Assembly (NCBI GenBank): GCA_937872085.1
Contig: CALMQK010000152.1
Span: forward strand, 1-13,042
DNA from: an uncultured euryarchaeote
GTDB taxonomy: Archaea; Thermoplasmatota; Thermoplasmata; UBA10834
Direction of reading: 5' to 3'
DNA: 13,042 bases
A program made the position numbers and the translations under genes. Each line of letters begins with the position of its first letter. Position 1 is the first letter of the stretch. Shown one piece after another: positions 1 through 5,381 of this stretch. Below the pieces are notes generated by a model that had not been told where the DNA came from, did no database searches, and saw nothing but the letters and a program-made list of their open reading frames with translations.

Positions 1-93
1 GAGGAGATAGAAGGCGCCAAGGTCGGCAGCCTGACGAACGACCTGTTCAAGTTCGTGTCAGAGTCGGATAGGCTCGTCACCATCGGGAGGTGA
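1..93 (+). CDS. 3' end of a DsrE/TusD-like sulfur-relay subunit (partial)
   Basis: Only the last 30 codons are in the window, in frame 1, ending at a TGA at 91-93. The tail ends with ...SESDRLVTIGR, which resembles the C-terminal pattern of DsrE-family proteins (a helix followed by a strand of the type 'aDrvltfG'). The catalytic cysteine of DsrE/TusD proteins would lie upstream of the window, so activity cannot be judged. The downstream neighbour is a DsrF/TusC-like gene, and DsrE and DsrF subunits are normally encoded side by side, which supports the assignment. The stop codon overlaps the next gene's Shine-Dalgarno, so the two are surely cotranscribed. The family call is an inference from a short tail plus context; another small gene is possible. 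Confidence 0.55.
   Translation, partial: EEIEGAKVGSLTNDLFKFVSESDRLVTIGR
86..93 (+). promoter_or_regulatory. Strong Shine-Dalgarno of the DsrF-like gene
   Basis: GGAGGTGA at 86-93 matches the complement of the archaeal 16S 3' end almost fully. It lies 4 nt before the ATG at 98 and includes the upstream gene's stop codon. It fixes the start and contrasts with the leaderless first genes of the window. Confidence 0.8.
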
Positions 94-97
94 GGGA

Positions 98-454
98 ATG
101 GCATCATCGATTCTAGTTCTAGTCACAAAACCGCCGTACGGGCTCGAGGAGGCTTTTGCTGGATTGAGGCTAGCGCTTGCGATGGGGGTCAACGGCATGA
201 AGACCTCTGTGCTGTTCGTCGAGGAGGGCGTATACAACGCCGTCGGGACGCAGAAGGCGGAAGTCCTGAAGATGCCGTCGAACATCGACGCAACTAAGGA
301 CCTATACGAATTCGACGTGCCAGTCTATGTCGTAAGTGAGGACCTCGCCGCCAGAGGTATTCAGGAAGGCATGCTATTCGAGGGGCTCAAGATCATACCC
401 GCGGCGAAGGCGAGGGAGCTGATTGCCGAACACGATGTCGTGACCACCTTCTGA
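98..454 (+). CDS. DsrF/TusC-like sulfur-relay subunit (DsrE superfamily)
   Basis: This 118-residue cytoplasmic protein has the DsrE/F Rossmann-like pattern. It has an N-terminal strand, then KPPYG (11-15), a helix, the strand SVLFVEEGVY (about 37-46), a second strand VPVYVVSEDLAARGI (about 74-88), and a C-terminal helix ending in HDVVTTF. The KPPYG and 'FVeeGVY' signatures are typical of DsrF/TusC rather than DsrE. There is no cysteine in the whole protein, which fits a structural, non-catalytic DsrF-type subunit; in the family the persulfide-carrying cysteines sit on DsrE and DsrH. The ATG at 98 follows a strong Shine-Dalgarno, so it is an internal operon gene. No DsrH/TusB-like gene follows; the next gene is arcS behind its own promoter. 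The sulfur acceptor is unknown. Confidence 0.8.
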   Translation: MASSILVLVTKPPYGLEEAFAGLRLALAMGVNGMKTSVLFVEEGVYNAVGTQKAEVLKMPSNIDATKDLYEFDVPVYVVSEDLAARGIQEGMLFEGLKIIPAAKARELIAEHDVVTTF

Positions 455-475
455 GATCGGGTCCGTCAGTCAATT

Positions 476-489
476 CCTTTTATTAGTAT
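476..489 (+). promoter_or_regulatory. TATA box of arcS
   Basis: CCTTTTATTAGTAT at 476-489 is an AT-rich element in GC-rich surroundings. Its core TTTTATTA (478-485) is centred about 25 bp before the GTG at 507. At the usual archaeal TATA-to-start distance, transcription would begin at the start codon, giving a leaderless mRNA. Confidence 0.65.
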
Positions 490-506
490 CCGGGCAATCC
501 CATGGC

Positions 507-2237
507 GTGAAATTCGGGATATTGGAACGGGACGGCCTGGCGAGGATAGGCTCGCTCGAGATCGATGACATCAGTGTCAGGACTCCTGCCATAGCCTTCG
601 TCGACACCGAGAGATATCCCGCACCCCCAGGGGCGCTCAGGCTGAAACGGGAATGGACGGGGGGCAAGGGCGACGTCGTCATTGCCTCATCATCGTTCTC
701 AGCAGAACCAAGGCGGTCCGAGAATCACGCCCTTCTTCATCCTGGCTTCCGCGGATCACCATATGCAGAGGAACAACCTAGCGATGACTTCGCCCTGCCC
801 CGAGACCCCGCTGGATTGCTGCTCGATTCCGAGAAATTCATCGCCGCCCTCGCGGGCTTGAAGGACGGACCGGACCTCGTCCGACCCACGTTCTGCTCGG
901 TCATGGGGACGCCACAAAGGCTCGCCTTCCTGGCATATTGTGGGTTCGACGTCTTCGACTCCATCCCGTTGATCATGTCAGCGGAGAACGGCTGGTACTT
1001 GACCACCACCGGACAGCTAGTCTATGACAAAGTGGAGGAGCTGCCGTGCTCCTGCCCTGCATGCTCGGCCGGGAGAAGGGGCAAGGACGAGCTGCTCCAG
1101 CACAACTACTTCACAGCGATCAACGAGCTGAGACTCGTCAAGCACTCGATCTCTGAGGGCATGCTCAGGGAGCTGGTCGAATCACGGATCAGGTCTGAGC
1201 CGTGGATGGTCCAGAACCTGCGCTTGCTCGACCTTCACCACCACGATCTGCTCGAGATGCATGCGCCCATCAAGGGGACGAGGTTCCATGCGGGCTCGAA
1301 GGAGTCGCTCACGAGGCCAGACGTACTCCGGTGGCGGAAGCGCTTGGAGCAGAGGTACAAGCGGCCAGAGGGAGCCCGCGTCCTACTGCTGATCCCGTGC
1401 TCCGCGAAGAAGCCGTACTCGCTCTCGCAGTCGCATATGAGATTTAGGCAGGCCGTCTGGGACAGCGGGAAGGCGAACCTTGTGCACGAGGTCATAGTGA
1501 CCTCTCCCCTCGGACTCGTCCCCCGCGAGCTCGAGTTGTTCTACCCAGCCAAGGACTACGACATCCCCGTCACGGGTCACTGGGACCGCGATGAGAAGAA
1601 GATGGTCGAGGAGATGGTGAGCTGGCTGGTCGAGAGCCAGAAGTACGACCTCGTCATATCGCACCTGGGGGACGAGCGAGAGCCTGTCAACTCGGTCCTG
1701 AAGGATTTCATGGACACCTCGCAGGGAAGCCCCGGGTCGAGGGAGAGCTTGCTGAGATTGACGGACGCCATCAAGGCTCATGCTCCCGAGGCGAAAGGTC
1801 CGAAGCGGGGAGCGAGGGATGTCGACGACATGCGTTCTCTCTGCCGGTTCCAGTTCGGGGATGCAGGTGCAGACCTTTGCGAGAATGCAACGGTCTATGG
1901 GAGGTGGCCGAACCTGAAGATAACCACGGACCGCACTCAGCTCGGAATGCTGACGGGGGAGAGAGGGATGGTCTCCCTGACCTTGGATGGCGCAGCAGTC
2001 CTCGCCAAGAGGGATTCGTACTGCGTCGAGATCGAGGACTTCATGCCGAAGGGTAATCTCTTCGTCGTGGGTGTGAAGAAGGCATGCAAGGAGATCCGAA
2101 TCGGCGACGACGTCGTTGTGGTTCACGATAGGGAGGCGCGAGCGGTCGGCGTTGCAAGGATGACCCCTGTCGAGATGGACCTGGCGGAACGCGGGGAGGC
2201 TGTGCACGTCAGGCACGCACTCGCGATGCCTATCTGA
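507..2237 (+). CDS. arcS: Archaeosine synthase ArcS (TgtA2-type, with PUA domain)
   Basis: ArcS is a tRNA-modification enzyme: in Euryarchaeota it adds lysine to preQ0 already inserted at position 15 of tRNA, and a radical SAM partner (RaSEA) then forms archaeosine. The 576-residue protein is full length. Residues 1 to about 285 resemble a tRNA-guanine transglycosylase fold with a shortened zinc motif (C181, C183, C186 and probably H199). The diagnostic ArcS motif PCSAKKPYSLSQSH lies at 297-310. A PUA RNA-binding domain occupies about 505-576. The GTG at 507 is chosen because the TATA box implies a leaderless transcript and the homologous region starts at once. The nearby ATG at 502 opens only a two-codon ORF (ATGGCGTGA). 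RaSEA is not in the window. The first 50 bp downstream contain no clear terminator. Confidence 0.93.
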   Translation: MKFGILERDGLARIGSLEIDDISVRTPAIAFVDTERYPAPPGALRLKREWTGGKGDVVIASSSFSAEPRRSENHALLHPGFRGSPYAEEQPSDDFALPRDPAGLLLDSEKFIAALAGLKDGPDLVRPTFCSVMGTPQRLAFLAYCGFDVFDSIPLIMSAENGWYLTTTGQLVYDKVEELPCSCPACSAGRRGKDELLQHNYFTAINELRLVKHSISEGMLRELVESRIRSEPWMVQNLRLLDLHHHDLLEMHAPIKGTRFHAGSKESLTRPDVLRWRKRLEQRYKRPEGARVLLLIPCSAKKPYSLSQSHMRFRQAVWDSGKANLVHEVIVTSPLGLVPRELELFYPAKDYDIPVTGHWDRDEKKMVEEMVSWLVESQKYDLVISHLGDEREPVNSVLKDFMDTSQGSPGSRESLLRLTDAIKAHAPEAKGPKRGARDVDDMRSLCRFQFGDAGADLCENATVYGRWPNLKITTDRTQLGMLTGERGMVSLTLDGAAVLAKRDSYCVEIEDFMPKGNLFVVGVKKACKEIRIGDDVVVVHDREARAVGVARMTPVEMDLAERGEAVHVRHALAMPI

Positions 2238-2319
2238 AGAGCCAGACTACTTTCACGCACCCCCTGCTATCAGGTTATTGACCTCCATTTCCACTAGAGA
2301 TACTCAACAGGTGTGAAAA

Positions 2320-2415
2320 ATGGTAGATGCCGACCACTACAGCTGGGAAGAAGTATACGATCTGCTCGGGTGCGAGCCCGAGATCGAGCCGACTGGACAG
2401 GCCGTTGAGAACTGA
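2320..2415 (+). CDS. Possible 31-residue acidic small protein
   Basis: The ORF runs from ATG at 2320 to TGA at 2413-2415. AGGTG at 2309-2313 sits 6 nt before the start and could serve as ribosome binding site; GGTTATTG at 2273-2280 is a weak TATA candidate. The peptide starts MVDADHYSWEEVYDLLG and has nine acidic residues, no lysine or arginine, and one cysteine (C18), so it would be strongly negative. Codons look like those of the neighbouring genes. I recognise no family. It sits alone in a 354-bp gap and is followed within 20 bp by a hairpin with a T tract, as expected for a short transcription unit. Chance ORFs of this size are common, so it stays a candidate. Confidence 0.4.
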   Translation: MVDADHYSWEEVYDLLGCEPEIEPTGQAVEN

Positions 2416-2433
2416 AGATAACCAACCATCCCA

Positions 2434-2479
2434 GATAGGTAGGAATTCATGCTCCTCCTACCTATCGACCTCCTTTTTT
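2434..2479 (+). terminator. Hairpin plus T tract, terminator-like
   Basis: A perfect 11-bp inverted repeat, GATAGGTAGGA at 2434-2444 and TCCTACCTATC at 2456-2466, encloses an 11-nt loop. It is followed by CCTTTTTTG, with T6 at 2474-2479. This would form a stem followed by U-rich RNA, as in an intrinsic terminator. It would end the small ORF or arcS transcript. Archaeal termination depends mainly on the T tract, so the stem could instead stabilise RNA ends or bind a regulator; the next promoter lies about 85 bp downstream. Confidence 0.55.
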
Positions 2480-2591
2480 GCAGAATCCGCCAATCTCGCC
2501 AATCCACCCTACATAAAGGATCCTCCCCGAATCGGTCCGCAATGTCTCCGAGAGATGATAGGTTTAAAGACTCGTCCATCTGAGGCTGGGA
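2480..2591. other. Non-coding stretch before the response regulator
   Basis: I see no credible gene here. The only signal is a TATA-like TTTAAA at 2563-2568, listed separately. The longer open frame running through 2327-2626 has no ribosome binding site, overlaps the hairpin and has a composition unlike the neighbours, so it was not called. Confidence 0.5.
2561..2570 (+). promoter_or_regulatory. TATA box of the response-regulator gene
   Basis: GGTTTAAAGA at 2561-2570 has its TTTAAA core centred about 26 bp before the GTG at 2592. This fits a leaderless mRNA and supports that distal start. A second AT-rich patch near 2639-2645 could serve the internal ATG codons at 2661 and 2664. Confidence 0.5.
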
Positions 2592-3179
2592 GTGGAGAAC
2601 AGCCCTTTGGACTTCGATACTCTTAAGACGGATGGCGATATTATTGGGCCGTCAGATAATATGATGGGATGCGAGGACACGCTATTGCTACTGGGAGGTC
2701 TAGAAGACCATTTCAGCCGTAGCGCTCGCGTCCGATGGCCGCTGATCATGCCGTTCGCAAAGATCGCACCCGGTTTCGAACTGGAAGGCGCGGCCGCCGG
2801 ACGAGAGAACAAGGCGCGGATCTTCGTCGTTGACGACGAGGACTACATCAGGGACCTCTACAAGGACGTGTTCGAATCCGCCGGGCTCACGGTCTTCTCG
2901 GCATGCAACGGAGACGAGGCCGTGAACATCTTCAAGACGCTCAAGAACAGGCCGGACATCATCATAATGGACCACCGAATGCCTGGCAAGGACGGCATCC
3001 AGACCACGAAAGAGATCCTCAAGATGGATCCTTCCGTGCCGATCATATTCTCAAGCGCCGACATATCGGTGCGCGAGCAGGCGCTCGAGGCCGGGGCATG
3101 CTCGTTCTGGGCGAAACCGTTCCCGTGCAGTCTGCTGGTGAACGCGATGCTGGACATCGTCGAAGCCAGAAGACGATGA
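2592..3179 (+). CDS. Stand-alone response regulator (receiver domain)
   Basis: The C-terminal part, from about residue 75 to 192, is a CheY-type receiver domain. It has the acidic pair D81 and D82, the phosphoacceptor D127 in IIIMDHRMPG, the switch residue S155, and K175 in WAKPF, so it should accept phosphate from a histidine kinase. No output domain follows; the protein ends three arginines after the last helix. The first ~73 residues match nothing I recognise. The GTG at 2592 is favoured by the TATA spacing; starts at 2661 or 2664 (residues 24 and 25) or 2748 (residue 53) would shorten this extension without touching the receiver. No kinase gene is adjacent, so the partner is unknown. The gene is tail to tail with pelA, 7 bp apart. 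Confidence 0.82.
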   Translation: MENSPLDFDTLKTDGDIIGPSDNMMGCEDTLLLLGGLEDHFSRSARVRWPLIMPFAKIAPGFELEGAAAGRENKARIFVVDDEDYIRDLYKDVFESAGLTVFSACNGDEAVNIFKTLKNRPDIIIMDHRMPGKDGIQTTKEILKMDPSVPIIFSSADISVREQALEAGACSFWAKPFPCSLLVNAMLDIVEARRR

Positions 3180-3186
3180 ACTCCGA

Positions 3187-4221
3187 CTACATCTTGTATC
3201 TCAAGAGGGCGGCGACGCCGCCCAGTGACTCCAGCCTTCTGCCGGCCTCGTGAAGCGAGCTGATTATCACGAACTCCCCTTTCGCGTTCTCCGCAGCCCT
3301 GATCAGCTGGTCGACCTTGGGGGATCTGACCTTGGTGTCGAGTATCAGGAGCGTCTTGATCGCACCCGCATCCGCTGCCGATTGGACCTGCTTGTCGCCA
3401 TAGGCGAACATGCCGTTCTTCCCTAGCTCGGCGAACAGCTCCTCCATCAGCTTGGTCTCCAACGCGACCCTACTCTCTTCGACGAACTTCCCGCCGATGC
3501 CCATCTTCATGAGCTCGTGGATCCCAGCCATGCCGGCCTGCCCCGTATGATGGATGACGATGTGCTTGGCCAGCTCAGGGTACTTCTCCTTCAGCCTCTT
3601 CGCGAGCGCCTCCTTCTGGAACCCTGGGCCCAGGATTATGACGGGCTCGTGCTTGTGTGAGGAGGCGAGCTTATCCGCCACGTCATCAAGGTACTCCTTC
3701 TCGGTGGACTTCGCCTCGTACATCTTCCCGGTCGAGCTGCGAGTGATGGTCGCGTGCTCCTTGATCCCGTACTCTCTGGAGGTGGCGATGACGGCCTCGG
3801 TGTCCTCGATCGCGATGAAGAAGATCGATGGCTTCTGTGAGGCCTCGACCGCGCGCTTTATCCTGTCGAAGTGCTGGGACCTCCACTCAGGCTTGACGAT
3901 GGATATGGGCTCGTCCAGCGTGATCATCAAAGTGTGATGCTGGCCGATGTCCTGGGGCCCAAGCTCGATCTGCCCTAGGACTCTGAGCAGGTCCCCGGAT
4001 TCGTGGAACTCGATCTTCTGCACCCGGATGCCGAGGCGCATGCGCAACTTCTCGACGCGATCCGGCCGGATCTTGTCCGACTTCTCCTCCCCCCGCCGGT
4101 AGGTCGTCGCGAATACGAGGTCTCTCTCATCTATCAGGTTGTACAAATGCCAGAGATCGTCCAACGTCTCTGGCATGAGCTTGATCTCGTTGGCCTTGGC
4201 GTCCTGATGGAGTATTTTCAT
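3187..4221 (-). CDS. pelA: Pelota, mRNA surveillance / ribosome rescue factor
   Basis: This 344-residue protein is archaeal Pelota (Dom34), which enters the A site of ribosomes stalled without a usable stop codon and, with ABCE1, splits the subunits. Residues 1 to about 125 form the Sm-like domain. Residues from about 126 to 245 form the eRF1-like central domain, which lacks the GGQ motif and so marks it as Pelota rather than release factor aRF1. Residues from about 246 to 344 form the C-terminal domain, ending with the family-typical HEAGRRLESLGGVAALLRYK. The length is normal. The ATG at 4221 begins with MKILHQD, matching the family start, and a TATA-like TTGATAAG lies about 33 bp upstream. 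Its partner ABCE1 is encoded some 5 kb away in this window. Confidence 0.95.
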   Translation of the reverse strand: MKILHQDAKANEIKLMPETLDDLWHLYNLIDERDLVFATTYRRGEEKSDKIRPDRVEKLRMRLGIRVQKIEFHESGDLLRVLGQIELGPQDIGQHHTLMITLDEPISIVKPEWRSQHFDRIKRAVEASQKPSIFFIAIEDTEAVIATSREYGIKEHATITRSSTGKMYEAKSTEKEYLDDVADKLASSHKHEPVIILGPGFQKEALAKRLKEKYPELAKHIVIHHTGQAGMAGIHELMKMGIGGKFVEESRVALETKLMEELFAELGKNGMFAYGDKQVQSAADAGAIKTLLILDTKVRSPKVDQLIRAAENAKGEFVIISSLHEAGRRLESLGGVAALLRYKM

Positions 4222-4249
4222 GCGACTCTCAGATGTGATGACGATGACG

Positions 4250-4260
4250 ACTTATCAAGG
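4250..4260 (-). promoter_or_regulatory. Probable TATA box of pelA
   Basis: Read on the minus strand, CTTGATAAG (about 4251-4259) lies about 33 bp before the pelA ATG. This predicts a leader of only about 7 nt. The match is moderate. Confidence 0.4.
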
Positions 4261-4284
4261 CATCGAGACTCCGCGCGCCATCCG

Positions 4285-4300
4285 AGAAAGTATATATCAT
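4285..4300 (+). promoter_or_regulatory. TATA box of the Roadblock/LC7 gene
   Basis: GAAAG then TATATATC at 4286-4298 is the strongest TATA box in the window, with a purine-rich BRE-like stretch before it. Initiation is expected near 4318-4321, leaving a leader of about 35 nt. GGAG at 4341-4344, 9 nt before the ATG at 4354, then acts as ribosome binding site. Confidence 0.7.
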
Positions 4301-4312
4301 CCGCGGTTAATC

Positions 4313-4324
4313 CTGACTAGTCAG
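4313..4324. repeat. Perfect 12-bp palindrome at the predicted transcription start
   Basis: CTGACTAGTCAG is its own reverse complement and sits where transcription from the upstream TATA box should start. TCAG is repeated directly after it. A dimeric repressor bound here would block initiation, but palindromes of this length can occur by chance. Confidence 0.4.
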
Positions 4325-4353
4325 TCAGAAGGGGAGCTGCGGAGCAGATTCAG

Positions 4354-4713
4354 ATGGTAGAATACCTAGCGCTCGAAGAAATCCTGGACGAGATCAGGTC
4401 GGTGCCGTCCGTCTACGAGGCGACCATAGTCTCGCGGAGCGGGATGCACATCGCGGGGGACGCACCAAAAGGGGTCCACCTCGAGACCTTCGTCGCCATG
4501 TCCGCAATTCTCCTAGGTGCAGCGGAGACGGCCACGTCAGAACTCAAGGACAAACTCCAGTATGTCGCCGTGGAGCTCGCAAGGGGCAAGATGGTCCTCA
4601 CGAGCGCCGGCTCGAGGGCGTTGCTCGTCGTGACAGCCTCCAGTGACATTACGACTGAGCTTCTTGCGTCAAAGGCGGTCGCCTTCGCCAGCAGGATCGA
4701 ATCGAAGATCTGA
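4354..4713 (+). CDS. Roadblock/LC7 domain protein
   Basis: The 119-residue protein is a single Roadblock/LC7 (MglB-like) domain. It starts with a helix (LEEILDEIRS, 7-16), followed by the strand YEATIVSRSGMHIAG (21-35), a long helix (about 43-65), the strands YVAVELARGKMVLTSAG and ALLVVTASSD, and a final helix. Such proteins usually dimerise and act with a small Ras-like GTPase as activator or scaffold. No GTPase gene is adjacent, so its partner is elsewhere or it works otherwise. The cell location is cytoplasmic (no signal peptide or membrane segment). It is a single-gene unit with its own strong promoter and meets the PHP gene tail to tail, 5 bp apart. Confidence 0.88.
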   Translation: MVEYLALEEILDEIRSVPSVYEATIVSRSGMHIAGDAPKGVHLETFVAMSAILLGAAETATSELKDKLQYVAVELARGKMVLTSAGSRALLVVTASSDITTELLASKAVAFASRIESKI

Positions 4714-4718
4714 AGGGT

Positions 4719-5381
4719 TCACAGTCTCGTGAGGTCACCCTTGATCCATTCTACGAACACTTCCCATGAGTAGTGGATGCCCTCCGACATGCTCCTGCTC
4801 CTGCCGCCGACTGAGGTCCCCTTCTTCCGTATGGCATCGAGCACATCGTCCTCCGTCGAGACGCTCTCGACGATGGTGTAGGCCTTCCCGACCTGATCCA
4901 GCTCGTGAGCGTCGCTCCCCGCGGTGACGGCCGAGCCCTTCGATTCAGCGACCCTGCGAGCGTGACGATTGCTTCTCGGGGACGAGCCTCCATTGATGAC
5001 CTCTATCCCGTCGAAAGGGCGGCTCCGGGCGAGCTCGAGCCCGATGCCCGACGGGAAGCGTCTCGGATGCGCGGCGACGGCCACCCCGCCTGCTTCGTGG
5101 ACCTTCTCGATCGTCTCCTCCACAGACATACCCCGCGGGATGAGTTCGTGGACGCCGTATGCCAGAACATGACCGTCCTTCGTCGTCAGCTCCACGGCCC
5201 TCACGAACACCAGCCCCAACTCCTTGGCCAGGGTCTCGGCTTCCGTCCAACCGCTGATCGAGTTGTGATCGGTGATGGCGAGACCGTCGAGACCGCACTT
5301 CTTGCACAACGAGACGATGTCCTTGGGAGGGGCGGAGGCATCTCTCGAGTAGCTCGAGTGAATGTGCATGTCCAGCTTCAT
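4719..5381 (-). CDS. PHP-domain metal-dependent phosphoesterase
   Basis: The 220-residue protein is a stand-alone PHP domain, likely a di- or trinuclear metal phosphoesterase of the YciV/RNase AM-like type; its substrate (for example nucleoside 3',5'-bisphosphate or RNA ends) is not certain. Visible metal ligands are H6 and H8 in MHIHSSYS, D38 and H39 in TDHN, E64, H105 in AAHP, and D157 and H159 in GSDAH. The start is the ATG at 5381, which overlaps the metG stop codon (ATGA), implying translational coupling. A longer open frame upstream of this ATG only reads metG in another frame. It shares the metG promoter, so it is probably expressed with MetRS. A functional link with MetRS is not evident. 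Confidence 0.9.
   Translation of the reverse strand: MKLDMHIHSSYSRDASAPPKDIVSLCKKCGLDGLAITDHNSISGWTEAETLAKELGLVFVRAVELTTKDGHVLAYGVHELIPRGMSVEETIEKVHEAGGVAVAAHPRRFPSGIGLELARSRPFDGIEVINGGSSPRSNRHARRVAESKGSAVTAGSDAHELDQVGKAYTIVESVSTEDDVLDAIRKKGTSVGGRSRSMSEGIHYSWEVFVEWIKGDLTRL

Noticed and set aside
502..510. ATGGCGTGA mini-ORF overlapping the arcS GTG start, as possible translational attenuator
   Set aside because: The predicted transcription start falls at or after this ATG, so it would probably not be transcribed as a functional upstream ORF.
1383..2216. 277-codon minus-strand open frame opposite arcS
   Set aside because: It is antisense to a clearly real ArcS; in GC-rich DNA the opposite frame stays open by codon bias, and the translation has no recognisable pattern.
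2327..2626. 99-codon open frame on the plus strand in the gap before the response regulator
   Set aside because: It crosses the hairpin and the TATA box, has no ribosome binding site, and its residue composition (rich in Ser, Pro and Arg, no domain pattern) looks random.
4235..4316. Possible C/D box small RNA (GTGATGA at 4235-4241 and CTGA at 4313-4316)
   Set aside because: The boxes are about 80 nt apart, no convincing internal D'/C' pair is present, and the C-like box is part of a simple GATGAC repeat.
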